Below are positions 38,119 through 46,762 of a DNA stretch of 64,000 bases, in pieces; the stretch's first letter is position 1, and each line of letters opens with the position of its first letter. The translations under genes and the position numbers were made by a program. The notes beneath the pieces are model-generated. The model was given only the letters and a program-made list of their open reading frames with translations. It did no database searches and was not told the origin of the DNA. Origin of the DNA: Staphylococcus gallinarum (GTDB lineage Bacteria > Bacillota > Bacilli > Staphylococcales > Staphylococcaceae); assembly GCF_000875895.1 (NCBI RefSeq), contig NZ_JXCF01000001.1, forward strand, positions 124,001-188,000, read 5' to 3'.

Positions 38119-38313
38119 TTATCCTCGCTCCTTTTCGTAATACTCTTTTTTTAAATCATTTAATTCTCTTTCTAAATGATCAACTTTTTTAATGTATGAA
38201 ATAAGGTATCGGATTCCATATATAATTAAGATCACCACAAACGCTATACTGATGTCGATTAATGTAACGAATGTTGTACTTAAAGAAAATGCTCCTAAAA
38301 TTAAACCATTCAT
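38119..38313 (-). CDS. Small single-helix membrane protein with coiled-coil tail
   Basis: Sixty-four residues: an N-terminal hydrophobic stretch, a strong transmembrane helix (DISIAFVVILIIYGIRYLI) and a charged C-terminal helix (KKVDHLERELNDLKKEYY) with heptad character. The layout recalls small DUF4083-like or UviB-like proteins of Firmicutes, but I am not certain of a family. AGGGGTG precedes the ATG. It belongs to a same-strand run with the 185-, 58- and 34-residue genes. Confidence 0.68.
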   Translation of the reverse strand: MNGLILGAFSLSTTFVTLIDISIAFVVILIIYGIRYLISYIKKVDHLERELNDLKKEYYEKERG

Positions 38314-38365
38314 AATTTCACCCCTAACAATTGTTATATTAAATAGTACTTATTCATGTTTGAGT

Positions 38366-38542
38366 TTACTTTTCGTCACTTCGTTTGTATCTCTTAAATA
38401 TTTTAACTATATAGTGGGCAATCACTAGAAGCGGTATAGATACTAACATACAAATAAACACATTATGCTTTTCATAAAAACCACTTAACGATAACGACAC
38501 AGAAATAATGAAGTACGAACATACGACTATAATATCTCTCAA
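38366..38542 (-). CDS. 58-residue two-helix membrane protein with TTG start
   Basis: A gene hidden by its TTG start and short length. GGAGG lies seven or eight bases before TTG (38540-38542). The product begins MRDIIVVCSYFIISVSLSLS, has a second helix (FICMLVSIPLLVIAHYIV) and ends with a basic tail. It starts 20 bases after the 185-residue gene and ends about 50 bases before the 64-residue gene, all on one strand. No family recognised. Confidence 0.62.
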   Translation of the reverse strand: MRDIIVVCSYFIISVSLSLSGFYEKHNVFICMLVSIPLLVIAHYIVKIFKRYKRSDEK

Positions 38543-38561
38543 TTTACAACCTCCTTTTAAA

Positions 38562-39119
38562 TTATTTCAACCCTACTTTTTTATATGTATAAACCATAAT
38601 AATGACAACAAGACTAACTACACTTAGAATTATTGAAAATTCACTTGTCTCAACTGGCTTAAAATAACCCGTTGTAATCAAACGCTCTGACGACAAATAG
38701 ATCAATATATAGGCAATAATGCCACCTAGTAATCTAGTGAGTGATAGTATGGCTAATTTTGTATACGTTCCTGCATACATAAACGCTATTGCTACAAGTA
38801 ATAAGAAAGGTATATAACCCCACATTGTACTCGTATAGTAGTCTGTTACGATTGCTAAATATTCTATAGGTAATACCGCTAAAATATACATATACTCTTT
38901 TAATTTACTTTTCATTTTTTCTTTCTTTTCTTTTCTTTTCTTTTTAGGTGCTAATTTATCAATTAAAGGTCTAATAAAAATACTTAAAATTAAAAAAGAT
39001 AAGACAATCAAATGATTACCATTTGATTCAGATTTATTATTAATAAAAAAGACAATGACTAAAGCCCAAATGATATACCATAGTACAAATAAAGCTATCC
39101 TTAATTTATTATTCTGCAT
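38562..39119 (-). CDS. Uncharacterised polytopic membrane protein
   Basis: 185 residues with about five or six hydrophobic helices, broken by a very basic cytoplasmic loop (KKKRKEKKEKMKSK) around residues 58-72. That loop is encoded by a run of TTTTC pentamers (38921-38945 on the plus strand); gain or loss of one unit would shift the frame. AAGGAG lies five bases before the ATG. It is first in the run of four small genes. It could be an immunity or transport protein for the peptide at the end of the run, which is speculation. Confidence 0.72.
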   Translation of the reverse strand: MQNNKLRIALFVLWYIIWALVIVFFINNKSESNGNHLIVLSFLILSIFIRPLIDKLAPKKKRKEKKEKMKSKLKEYMYILAVLPIEYLAIVTDYYTSTMWGYIPFLLLVAIAFMYAGTYTKLAILSLTRLLGGIIAYILIYLSSERLITTGYFKPVETSEFSIILSVVSLVVIIMVYTYKKVGLK

Positions 39120-39367
39120 ATATACTCCTTGGCATTATATTTAAAACACAAACTATGTTAATGCAATATTATATTTATTGATAGTCTATATTGTTTTTAT
39201 TTTTTGTGCTTGACTATGACTTGCACACACATTGTTTCATATATACATCAATCACATAAACTTTGAGATTATATTGTTCAATTAACATCAAATCTTCAAT
39301 TGTTCAAATTTATCGTTTCTAAACTTCACCTAATATATTAGTTAGTTAACAACAATAAAAAGACAAT

Positions 39368-39397
39368 AAAAAAAGACGGCTATTAACCGTCTTTTTT
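39368..39397 (-). terminator. Terminator of the CPBP protease gene
   Basis: AAAAAAGACGG and CCGTCTTTTTT form an 11-base stem with a seven-base loop and T-tracts on both strands, about 35 bases past the stop. Confidence 0.85.
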
Positions 39398-39429
39398 GCA
39401 CTGTGTATAATCAATATTGCCAATAAATA

Positions 39430-40161
39430 TTACGTAAATACCATAACTAACATAGCAATACCTGCCATAGCATTGTTCAACATATGTACCATCATGCTAT
39501 CTTTCAAGTTTTTACGTCTGTTGTAAACTAAGTAAAAAAACATACCCAAAGTCATATACATCAAAAAGCTAATCCAGTTTGTAGAGCCATGGAGTGATGA
39601 GAATATTGCTGAAGATATAATCAATGGTAAAAGAAACGCCGACTTTTTAAATATAGTTTCCTTAAAAATACCTCTAAACAGTAATTCTTCTAAAAATGGG
39701 GCTACAAAAATAATGACAATTAAGAAAAATAGCAATCCTATTACTGATCCAACACTTAAATCGTTCAATTGTTCCATTTGATTTAGCAAGATTTTATCAT
39801 TTTCCGAAATGTTATCGCCAAATACCGATTGCATAATAAGAGTAAAAACACCAATCGTAATACGTAAAACAATAAACCACAAAATGTTAATCAAAATATC
39901 TTTTAATCCAAATCGATGTTGAAGTGTTTCATAGCTTTTTTTATGGTAATACCATCTAAATAACCACATTATAAATATAGTCCAAATAATCCCCAATACC
40001 GTTATGCCTATAACAATCCATAAACTTGCATGATTGACGACAGAATAAATAATTGATCCCGCAATCATCGTAGGTGATGACACTAGGAACATTAATCCTA
40101 TAAATATTAATATATTAATAATGCGATTCCCTTTTGGTTTAACACTATTTGAGTAGTCCAT
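39430..40161 (-). CDS. CPBP family intramembrane glutamic protease (CAAX/Abi)
   Basis: Polytopic membrane protein of about 243 residues with the CPBP motifs in order: EELLFRGIF (the EExxxR catalytic block), FSSLHG (FxxxH), and HMLNNAMAG (HxxxN/B). All catalytic residues seem intact. Relatives include bacteriocin-immunity (Abi) proteins and staphylococcal surface-display factors such as SpdA-type proteins. The open frame begins at 40179, but AAGG lies nine bases before the ATG at 40161, which gives MDYSN. The adjacent small-protein cluster on the same strand makes an immunity or processing role conceivable. Confidence 0.85.
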   Translation of the reverse strand: MDYSNSVKPKGNRIINILIFIGLMFLVSSPTMIAGSIIYSVVNHASLWIVIGITVLGIIWTIFIMWLFRWYYHKKSYETLQHRFGLKDILINILWFIVLRITIGVFTLIMQSVFGDNISENDKILLNQMEQLNDLSVGSVIGLLFFLIVIIFVAPFLEELLFRGIFKETIFKKSAFLLPLIISSAIFSSLHGSTNWISFLMYMTLGMFFYLVYNRRKNLKDSMMVHMLNNAMAGIAMLVMVFT

Positions 40162-40308
40162 GTTCCCCATCCTTTTCAACTCTTTTTATACTATACATTA
40201 GATAATAGCATAGTATCACTGACTGCCACATTATTGTTTACACTTTTATATCTATTATTTTCTGTCTTTTTCATATAAAATTGTAAATTTCGTGATTAAA
40301 TAACCATG

Positions 40309-40905
40309 TTACTTATGAGTCGTTATCAACTTACCATTCTTATATTTCACATGTGCACCCTTTTGAATTGCATCGTAATCCTTTTTAGGGACAACAATTA
40401 AATGTTCTTTATCTCGTTTATCTTTAATTGTAATCGTATATAGCTTATCTTTTGCAGTCATATTATTCTGTAATATATGATGTTGCTGCTTAATGTTGAG
40501 ATTATGATGTTGCATTACAATCCAAAAAAACAAAGTATTGTTGAAATACATTGATGCCAATCGCTGATCATTATAAGGTGCAGTAGGCGTAATAAAGGAA
40601 TGATAAGGTCTTGATAAAGGTTTCGTACTACTTGTTTTACTATTCACTTTTTGTGACGTCGCATTTCTCGAACTATTGATATTAGTAGACATATTACTTT
40701 GTGCAGCACGTGATGCTACACTCGCACGAGCACTTGAAGACGTACTCGTCGTACTACTTGTTGACGAACTGCTACTTGAACTACTTGAACTGCTCGTACT
40801 GCTTGAGCTACTTGAACCACTACTACCAATAGCTGCTGTCACAGGTGAAAAGACAAGTCCCAACATGGCAAGCGTACAAACCCAAACGCTGACCTTATTT
40901 ATCAT
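40309..40905 (-). CDS. Secreted serine-rich protein
   Basis: 198 residues with a signal peptide (VSVWVCTLAMLGLVFSPVTA) and a following low-complexity Ser/Thr tract of about 35 residues. A lysine-rich C-terminal domain (TAKDKLYTITIKDKRDKEHLIVVPK) ends the chain. There is no sortase motif, so it is probably released or loosely wall-bound. Its start overlaps the end of the lipoprotein gene by 11 bases in another frame, so the two are translationally coupled. The serine tract is made of degenerate Ser codons and may vary in length between strains. No family recognised. Confidence 0.75.
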   Translation of the reverse strand: MINKVSVWVCTLAMLGLVFSPVTAAIGSSGSSSSSSTSSSSSSSSSSSTSSTTSTSSSARASVASRAAQSNMSTNINSSRNATSQKVNSKTSSTKPLSRPYHSFITPTAPYNDQRLASMYFNNTLFFWIVMQHHNLNIKQQHHILQNNMTAKDKLYTITIKDKRDKEHLIVVPKKDYDAIQKGAHVKYKNGKLITTHK

Positions 40906-41287
40906 CTTTACTTACCTCTCCTTTATCTTTAACTTCACCTTCAATTTCATTATTATCGTATGTCATATATGGCAGTCGATAGACGTGATACTTCTTGCCA
41001 TCTTTTACAACGTATGGTTTTTGTTTACTATCTTTCAAGATATGTTCATAAACATTTTTACTTTCCGTTGTATATGTATGCGTTTTGCCTTTTTTGTCTT
41101 TATATCCAATTTCTGCTCTTGGATAATCTTCATCACCGTTGGCTAACTGTTCAAAATATACGAGCTCTTGCTTATGTTTGTTAACCGTTTCTTGCTTTGG
41201 CTTTTTTTCTTCACCATCATCACATCCGACAATTAAGACGGCAATTATTGCAATACCAATTAAACTTATAATATTTTTGATTTTCAT
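40895..41287 (-). CDS. Uncharacterised lipoprotein
   Basis: 130 residues with a type II signal peptide: basic start, hydrophobic core and lipobox VLIVGC, so the mature protein is lipid-anchored at Cys22 or so. The rest is highly charged (Lys/Glu/Asp) and probably extracytoplasmic. GGGAGG precedes the ATG. It is the first gene of a two-gene unit with the Ser-rich secreted protein. No family assigned. Confidence 0.8.
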   Translation of the reverse strand: MKIKNIISLIGIAIIAVLIVGCDDGEEKKPKQETVNKHKQELVYFEQLANGDEDYPRAEIGYKDKKGKTHTYTTESKNVYEHILKDSKQKPYVVKDGKKYHVYRLPYMTYDNNEIEGEVKDKGEVSKDDK

Positions 41288-41669
41288 ATTGTATACCTCC
41301 CATACTACATATTAACAAATATAAAACTATTTGTTATTAATTAAATTTAATTTATATGTTAATAAAATATAAAGTAGCACCAATACAAAAGTGTTATTTT
41401 ACAGTAAAAATATTTATTTTCTAATATTAGTGGAAAATATGGAAATATATTCAATTCTAAAATTATTAAAATTTTGTTTGAAAATGGTTTTGTACATATT
41501 ATAACAAGTGATTAATAATTTAGATGACTATGAATATGCATGATGACGTCACACGTTTTTGCCTGCTCAACAAATAATGACATCAACTGTTCCTACGCTT
41601 TGTTTTCCATTTTGTTAGATATTCACTGTTTTAAGTATAGCTTTTCAAAGATTATGATTAGGCGGTGGT
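41288..41669. other. Intergenic region, no gene seen
   Basis: About 380 AT-rich bases between divergent genes. They presumably carry both promoters. No repeat or structured element stood out. Confidence 0.45.
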
Positions 41670-41672
41670 ATG

Positions 41673-42044
41673 ATGAAAATAGAACAATGTATTGAAGATT
41701 TTATGAATAGTATTGTTAAAAGGGACGCCGAACTATTTTGTAGTTTATTATGTCCAAATTCTCTTTCTCGCATTCGTAAACGAATGTATACGAATAAAAA
41801 ATATAAAAGTATTAATCGCTTTGTTAAAGAACAATACTTAGATAAACTGACACGTCTTGTTGCGCCAACTTATAAATATGATTATTTCAAAGATGGTAAT
41901 AAATATATCGTCAGTTATCGTTTTCCGCAAAATAATACTTATTTAAAAACTGTATTCATTATTTATGCGAGCGACCCTACGTTATTAATAAATTTAGATA
42001 TCAATAAAGTTCAAGTAAAGGTGCATTATAATACACAGATATGA
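41673..42044 (+). CDS. Hypothetical protein, possibly NTF2-like
   Basis: About 123 residues, cytosolic (no signal peptide or membrane helix), basic, with the pattern IEDFMNSIVKRDAELFCSLLCPN at the start. This recalls SnoaL/NTF2-like domains, where a helix precedes a cone-shaped sheet, but the match is weak. GGCGGTGG lies close to two consecutive ATGs (41670 and 41673), and the second has the better spacing. Single gene with a strong hairpin downstream. Confidence 0.65.
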   Translation: MKIEQCIEDFMNSIVKRDAELFCSLLCPNSLSRIRKRMYTNKKYKSINRFVKEQYLDKLTRLVAPTYKYDYFKDGNKYIVSYRFPQNNTYLKTVFIIYASDPTLLINLDINKVQVKVHYNTQI

Positions 42045-42101
42045 CTAACATTCATTTAAAGTTAAATTGTATAGTAATAGTAAGCATTAACGCCAAACAC
42101 A

Positions 42102-42172
42102 AAAAGAGGTAACATTCATTATTCACCTGTGGCACAATAAACTGCACAGTTATTAATGATGTTACCTCTTTA
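42102..42172. terminator. Long bidirectional terminator hairpin
   Basis: AAAGAGGTAACAT pairs with ATGTTACCTCTTT and the loop contains a second stem (CTGTG/CACAG). Converging genes lie on each side. Confidence 0.75.
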
Positions 42173-42208
42173 TTTAATCTACTTAATTCACTTTATCCAT
42201 ACTAGTAC

Positions 42209-43582
42209 TTAAGCTTTTGTATGCTTAGGAATAATCAATTGTGTCATAATAACACCTGTCGCCATAATGCACAATGTGATTAGAAACGTACCCATAGCAG
42301 CCATTTCTATTGTCGTATGTGTTTGTAATATTGCATAAACTGTAGTACTTACTGCAATACCAAAGGCTCCACCAAGTGTCGCACACATTTTATATAAACC
42401 TGTGGCTAGCCCTACCTTTTCATCTGGCACAGTTAATAAGGCAACCGTTAGTCCTGGGGTTGCGCATAAGCCATTACCGATAGCACAAATAACAAAGCCA
42501 ATTGTCGCAGCCATGATGTACCACTGGGCTGGTAACATAGTCAAACTAATCAGTACGAGACCCATTGTTGGGAACAGTGGCCCTACTAACAACATCGGTT
42601 TACCACCATATCTCACTGATAATCGTTCTCCTATGCGCACCATAAAGATCGCCATTAACACATAAGGCACTGTAACCAGGCCAGCTTGAAAGGCATTTAA
42701 GCCAATTGCGGTTTGTACATACATATTAAATACGGTCATCATGCCAATACCTGAATTCAAGATTACATTACTTAACGAAGATCCTACAAATGCACGGTGT
42801 TTAAATAATGAAAAATCAATAAACGGCATTGCCTTTTTACGTTCAAATAATACAAATACTATACCTGAAATTAAAAATACAACGAGGCAGCTTACTGAAA
42901 ATACACTTAACCAACCACGTTCGAAACCTTGCGTCATAAACAAAGTAACACTGCCTATCATAACGGCAAACAAACACATGCCGATATAGTCAAAAGGTTG
43001 ACGATCAATGATTTCCTTCTCTACTTCTTTAGTTCCTATCAACAATACAAATGCAATCAGTGCGATTACTATTGAAATGACAAAGTTAACTTGCCAAGTC
43101 ATATAAGTCGCTACAAAACCGCCGACCATCGATGCAAAGCCAACGCCTCCTACACTTGCAATCATTAAATAACTAAAGGCTTTACGCAGATCCTGTCCTT
43201 TAAATTGATCATTTAATACGCCGACCGTTGCTGGTAATAGTATTGCTGCTGATAATCCTTGTAGAATCCTACCCACAATAAGTAGCGCAGTGACGCTAGA
43301 AATAATGATTAGCAATGAGCCAATCACACTTAAGATAATACCGATATACGTCATTTTCAACTTACCAATTTTATCTGCGACGTCTCCAGCTCCCACCATA
43401 AAAATGCCTGTAGCAAACGATGCCAGGCTCACTGATAAATTAACGACACCAGTCATCGTGTGATATGTTGCTTGTACTTCCGTAGATATATTTATAAACG
43501 ATTGTGCAAATAGCCAATACGTTAACACACTAAATACTATAGCTAAAATCAATTTGTTTCCCGATTTTTGCTTGGTAACCAT
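42209..43582 (-). CDS. MFS multidrug exporter, DHA2 family (NorB/SdrM-like)
   Basis: Proton-driven drug or metabolite efflux pump of 457 residues with 12-14 membrane segments. The start (NKLILAIVFSVLTYWLFAQS) is shared with staphylococcal NorB and SdrM. VGRILQGLSAAILLPATVG contains the antiporter motif C-like region, and DVADKIGKLKM is motif A. Substrate range cannot be predicted. The start at ATG 43582 is preceded by GGAGG. It is monocistronic and no regulator is adjacent. Confidence 0.85.
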   Translation of the reverse strand: MVTKQKSGNKLILAIVFSVLTYWLFAQSFINISTEVQATYHTMTGVVNLSVSLASFATGIFMVGAGDVADKIGKLKMTYIGIILSVIGSLLIIISSVTALLIVGRILQGLSAAILLPATVGVLNDQFKGQDLRKAFSYLMIASVGGVGFASMVGGFVATYMTWQVNFVISIVIALIAFVLLIGTKEVEKEIIDRQPFDYIGMCLFAVMIGSVTLFMTQGFERGWLSVFSVSCLVVFLISGIVFVLFERKKAMPFIDFSLFKHRAFVGSSLSNVILNSGIGMMTVFNMYVQTAIGLNAFQAGLVTVPYVLMAIFMVRIGERLSVRYGGKPMLLVGPLFPTMGLVLISLTMLPAQWYIMAATIGFVICAIGNGLCATPGLTVALLTVPDEKVGLATGLYKMCATLGGAFGIAVSTTVYAILQTHTTIEMAAMGTFLITLCIMATGVIMTQLIIPKHTKA

Positions 43583-44026
43583 GATGTGTTTGACCTCCTA
43601 ATCTATATTGATGTATATATTTCAATTACAATATTGCTTGTCGAGCACTTATATGATTAGACTTTCCCCACACATCAAGTCATTACTGGTCATACTTTTC
43701 TAGTGATAACACGTTTAACGTCTTATCTATCTATAAATATTCGTTGCTATTACTCGAATATTGTAATCTTAGAAAAATATACACAAGTATGATGGTACCA
43801 CAAATTTATATTAATGGAGTCTTATTTTTTCAGTAATTTTTCAAAGCAAGTGCAAGTCAGTATTAATTCAATTACCATCCGCAACATTATTCAATATTTC
43901 AAAAAAAAAGGTAACATCGCGTCTCATAAACGTATGTGGTATACCTACTTAACGTTTAACTTTAAGTCGTTAACCGTTCAACCACTACTCAAGACACATT
44001 GTTACCTGTTTCGATAGTAATATAAT
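43583..44026. other. Intergenic region with a long-range inverted repeat
   Basis: No gene with a ribosome binding site. AGGTAACA (43909-43916) and TGTTACCT (44000-44007) repeat the arm sequence of the terminator at 42102-42172 but lie 83 bases apart. A 67-codon frame at 43814 lacks a ribosome binding site and was not accepted. Confidence 0.4.
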
Positions 44027-44404
44027 TTAATTTACCGATGAAAATAAGCCACTATCATCTGGTTTGTTTTCCAAATAAGTAATTTGATGGTGTTCATTTA
44101 ATTTCGCAATATCTATACCTTCTTGCGTATAAACACCTGTTTCATAACGTTTACCACAAACCGCCCATCGCGTTTGAAAGCTACCGTCTTCATTTTCTAT
44201 CCAACCATCATACATATGTTTCAAATCTGCATTGATTTCAAACACTTTACGTACAAACTGTTTCCAAGCTTCAATGCCGTGATAAGCTTGACCATTTAAT
44301 ACAAAGGTAATATCTTCACTAAATAGTGCCACTAAACGATTGAAACTCTCTTCACTCACACGCGAGTCATCAAATAATTTAAAATATGCATCCAATGTTT
44401 CCAT
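44027..44404 (-). CDS. NTF2/SnoaL-like domain protein
   Basis: About 125 residues matching the small NTF2-like fold: an N-terminal helix pair (ETLDAYFKLFDDSR), then LVALFSEDITFVLNGQAYHGIEAWKQF and alternating strands (GSFQTRWAVCGKRYETG). Such proteins are small hydrolases, isomerases or ligand binders, and nothing here fixes the reaction. The frame opens with GTG at 44413, but AGGTG lies six bases before the ATG at 44404. No membrane segment. Confidence 0.75.
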   Translation of the reverse strand: METLDAYFKLFDDSRVSEESFNRLVALFSEDITFVLNGQAYHGIEAWKQFVRKVFEINADLKHMYDGWIENEDGSFQTRWAVCGKRYETGVYTQEGIDIAKLNEHHQITYLENKPDDSGLFSSVN

Positions 44405-44462
44405 AACATTCACCTACAATTTCTTAGCTAATTTCAACCTATTCGGTTATTTCCCGGGAATT

Positions 44463-44490
44463 AAGCCACTACACAACAATGTAGCGGCTT
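44463..44490. terminator. Short hairpin between the DUF1304 and NTF2-like genes
   Basis: AAGCC.CTAC pairs with GTAG.GGCTT around an eight-base loop, with one mismatch. T-runs are weak, so termination is uncertain. Confidence 0.45.
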
Positions 44491-44512
44491 TTCTAAACCT
44501 CACAAATATAAT

Positions 44513-44872
44513 TTAAAAGAACAATGAGATTAATGTAATAATTGGCAAACCACCTTGTTTCAATATAATACTCTTATCACTAGATAGCCCACCATAAATC
44601 GCAACGATAATGATATAAACCAATATCACTGCAACCATTTCTTTGGGGTGACTTGCAAATGCAACGGCGTACAATAGTACAAGACCAATTACACCATTAT
44701 ACACACCTTGATTCTTAAGTAGTACGTTGACATTAGCATCTTGTAACTTCTCTTTTGAAATCTTAAATACTCTACTCGTACTAGCAGAAGTGGTAGCAAA
44801 GGTTTCTAAATACATAATATAAAAGAACTCCAAAGCCACTAATACAGTTAAAATGACTGAAACAATATTCAT
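44513..44872 (-). CDS. DUF1304 family membrane protein
   Basis: About 119 residues with four hydrophobic helices and the DUF1304 pattern: EFFYIMYLETFAT after the first helix, LLKNQGVYNG before the second, and a final glycine-rich QGGLPIITL. Function of the family is not known. GGAG lies nine bases before the ATG at 44872 (MNIVSV), so the upstream in-frame starts are not favoured. No partner gene evident. Confidence 0.83.
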   Translation of the reverse strand: MNIVSVILTVLVALEFFYIMYLETFATTSASTSRVFKISKEKLQDANVNVLLKNQGVYNGVIGLVLLYAVAFASHPKEMVAVILVYIIIVAIYGGLSSDKSIILKQGGLPIITLISLFF

Positions 44873-45052
44873 TAAGGTCATCTCCATTTAAATAAATTTT
44901 GTCATTTAATCTTTTAATATGCTAATTACCTACAATTATTAGCATAAATAAGTTGATTCCTACATTCTACTGTACTTAATCGTGGACTACCAGAATTTTT
45001 TCTTTCACTATAGTTATGATCATGATTCAGTGTTTCTATAACAACGAATTCC

Positions 45053-45673
45053 TTATTTCGAGCGTCCTTGTTCTTTCGCCATTGCTTCGGCAACTGCACG
45101 GTCTAAATGATTGTCAGAATGATCCAGTGTATCAATAATATTATCTTTGTCTGTCGTACTACGACTTTGACTTAATTTATACGCCGCAAAAATTTCTGTT
45201 ACTTTTATACGGAATCCCTTAACACCTTTCATCTGACGCTTTGTTCTTTCAGACATATTGTTCCAAGTAGCACCTTGATCTCGCTGCCCTTCATATTTAT
45301 CCAATAGCATCGTCAAATCAGATACCAGTTCCTCTTCCGTTAACAACCTACTCTTACCATATACTTGTACACTTTGATAATTCCAAGTCGGAACATCTTC
45401 ATCTTCGTACCAAGTAGAAGAAATATACGCATGAGGCCCTTGAAAAATAACTAAGATATTCTCTCCATGATCTAATGTTTGCCATTGCTGGTTCCCCTTC
45501 GCAACGTGTCCTGTAATATATAATGTTTCCTCATCTTCCTGAACATTTACAGGAACATGTGTCGCTATTGGTTTGCCTTCCACAGTCGAAATAACAGTAA
45601 CAAAGTTATGACGTTGCATAAATGCTTTGATCTCTTGATAATCCTCTTTAGTATATTGTTTTGGAATGTACAT
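45053..45673 (-). CDS. paiB: PaiB-like FMN-binding protein
   Basis: 206 residues of the PaiB/FMN-binding split-barrel family, earlier called negative transcriptional regulator. It begins MYIPKQYTKED and has the conserved GPHAYISSTWYEDEDVPTWNYQSVQVYG block, with flavin-contacting residues. In Bacillus, paiA and paiB are an operon affecting protease production and sporulation; in staphylococci the role is unknown. It follows paiA by seven bases in a MarR-paiA-paiB unit. AGGAGG is about 12 bases before the ATG, slightly long. Confidence 0.85.
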   Translation of the reverse strand: MYIPKQYTKEDYQEIKAFMQRHNFVTVISTVEGKPIATHVPVNVQEDEETLYITGHVAKGNQQWQTLDHGENILVIFQGPHAYISSTWYEDEDVPTWNYQSVQVYGKSRLLTEEELVSDLTMLLDKYEGQRDQGATWNNMSERTKRQMKGVKGFRIKVTEIFAAYKLSQSRSTTDKDNIIDTLDHSDNHLDRAVAEAMAKEQGRSK

Positions 45674-45680
45674 TGCTATG

Positions 45681-46196
45681 CTAATCCTCCTTTATAGGAC
45701 GAGATATAATATAATCAATTTGTCTTTCATCCCCCATGTAAAATGCATGCTCATCAATTTTGGTAAATCCTAAACGTTTATAAAATTGTATAGCATTATC
45801 ATTCTTCTCCCATACACCGAGCCATATACGATTACAGTTATTTTCAGTTGCCACAGTTAAAGCATGCTCAAATAACTGCTTTCCTAAGCCAAACTTTTGA
45901 TAATCCTTTGCTATATAAATACGTTCAATTTCTAAATTATTTCCTGGGTACTGTTCCGTTTGTGCATCTAAAATATTTACTTTCAAATAACCAGCCAATT
46001 GTTGATGATAATAAATCACATAAAAATATGAATGTGGATGTTCAATTTCACTTAATAATTTAGCTGTCGTAAAAGCATTTGCTAAATATTGATCAATATT
46101 CTCTGGTTTATTCTGTGATCTAAACGTTTCATCAAATGTTTGAATACTTAAATCCTTCAAAATGTCGATATCTGCTTTAGTACATGCTTGTATCAA
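45681..46196 (-). CDS. paiA: GNAT acetyltransferase, PaiA-like
   Basis: 171-residue acetyltransferase of the GNAT superfamily. IERIYIAKDYQKFGLGKQLFEHAL contains the acetyl-CoA-binding Q/RxxGxG/A motif, and NRIWLGVWEKNDNAIQFYKRLGF the C-terminal motif B. Polyamine N-acetylation is known for Bacillus PaiA and is the likely activity, inferred from the paiB neighbour and similar length. The start is TTG (46194-46196) with GGGGTG five bases upstream. It lies between the MarR and PaiB genes. Confidence 0.85.
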   Translation of the reverse strand: MIQACTKADIDILKDLSIQTFDETFRSQNKPENIDQYLANAFTTAKLLSEIEHPHSYFYVIYYHQQLAGYLKVNILDAQTEQYPGNNLEIERIYIAKDYQKFGLGKQLFEHALTVATENNCNRIWLGVWEKNDNAIQFYKRLGFTKIDEHAFYMGDERQIDYIISRPIKED

Positions 46197-46211
46197 TTTT
46201 TCACCCCATCT

Positions 46212-46664
46212 TTAATAATCACGCTTATTACCTTTTTTGACATACAACCAATCATCTGAAATATTATCTTTAACTCTTTGAAGCATAGAGGCTAATTCTG
46301 TAATTTCTGTTTCTGAAAAATGATTAAGTGCGACCTTATTAGAATGTTCATTTTCTCTAATAATCAATGGATATAAAGCTTGGCCTTTGTCAGTCGCATA
46401 CAATAATTTATTCTTCTTATTATCATCATCTGCTATTTTCTCAACAAATCCATTCTTAACCAAATTGCTCACAGCGCGTGATGCCGTAGTTCTATCAATT
46501 TTCAACATTTCAGCTAATTTTTCTTGAATAATTCCAGGATGCTCACAAATTCTAACTAAATAAACAAATTGCCCTTTAGCTAAATTCAATTCTTTAAATT
46601 CAATATTACTAATTGAATCAAGTGCCCTGGCAATAACACCTATATCTCTCAATATATCTTTCAT
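46212..46664 (-). CDS. MarR family transcriptional regulator
   Basis: About 150 residues with the winged-helix DNA-binding domain: ICEHPGIIQEKLAEMLKIDRTTASRAVSNLVKNGFV is the recognition segment and DDDNKKNKLLYATDKG the wing. AAGGAG precedes the ATG at 46664, with longer in-frame starts rejected for lack of a site. A 16-base palindrome just upstream (46680-46695) is the probable self-operator. It leads the MarR-PaiA-PaiB operon, so it probably represses it and responds to a small ligand, as MarR proteins commonly do. Confidence 0.88.
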   Translation of the reverse strand: MKDILRDIGVIARALDSISNIEFKELNLAKGQFVYLVRICEHPGIIQEKLAEMLKIDRTTASRAVSNLVKNGFVEKIADDDNKKNKLLYATDKGQALYPLIIRENEHSNKVALNHFSETEITELASMLQRVKDNISDDWLYVKKGNKRDY

Positions 46665-46679
46665 TTTCAAACTCCTTTT

Positions 46680-46695
46680 TGTTGCATTTGCAACA
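46680..46695 (-). promoter_or_regulatory. Palindromic operator of the marR-paiAB operon
   Basis: TGTTGCATTTGCAACA is a perfect inverted repeat of seven-base arms around TT. It overlaps the region between ribosome binding site and promoter, within 35 bases of the MarR start codon, and is typical of a MarR dimer site. Confidence 0.65.
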
Positions 46696-46762
46696 TAATT
46701 ACAATATACCATACTTTTTGAAAATTAAAACCCTCTGATACTTTAAATATTTACAAATAAAA

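Noticed and set aside
43909-44007. AGGTAACA/TGTTACCT as a structured RNA
   Set aside because: Eight-base arms 83 bases apart are within chance expectation, although they repeat the arms of a terminator nearby.
43814-44017. 67-codon open frame
   Set aside because: No ribosome binding site, no recognisable pattern, and it ends in the arm of a long-range inverted repeat. Treated as chance.
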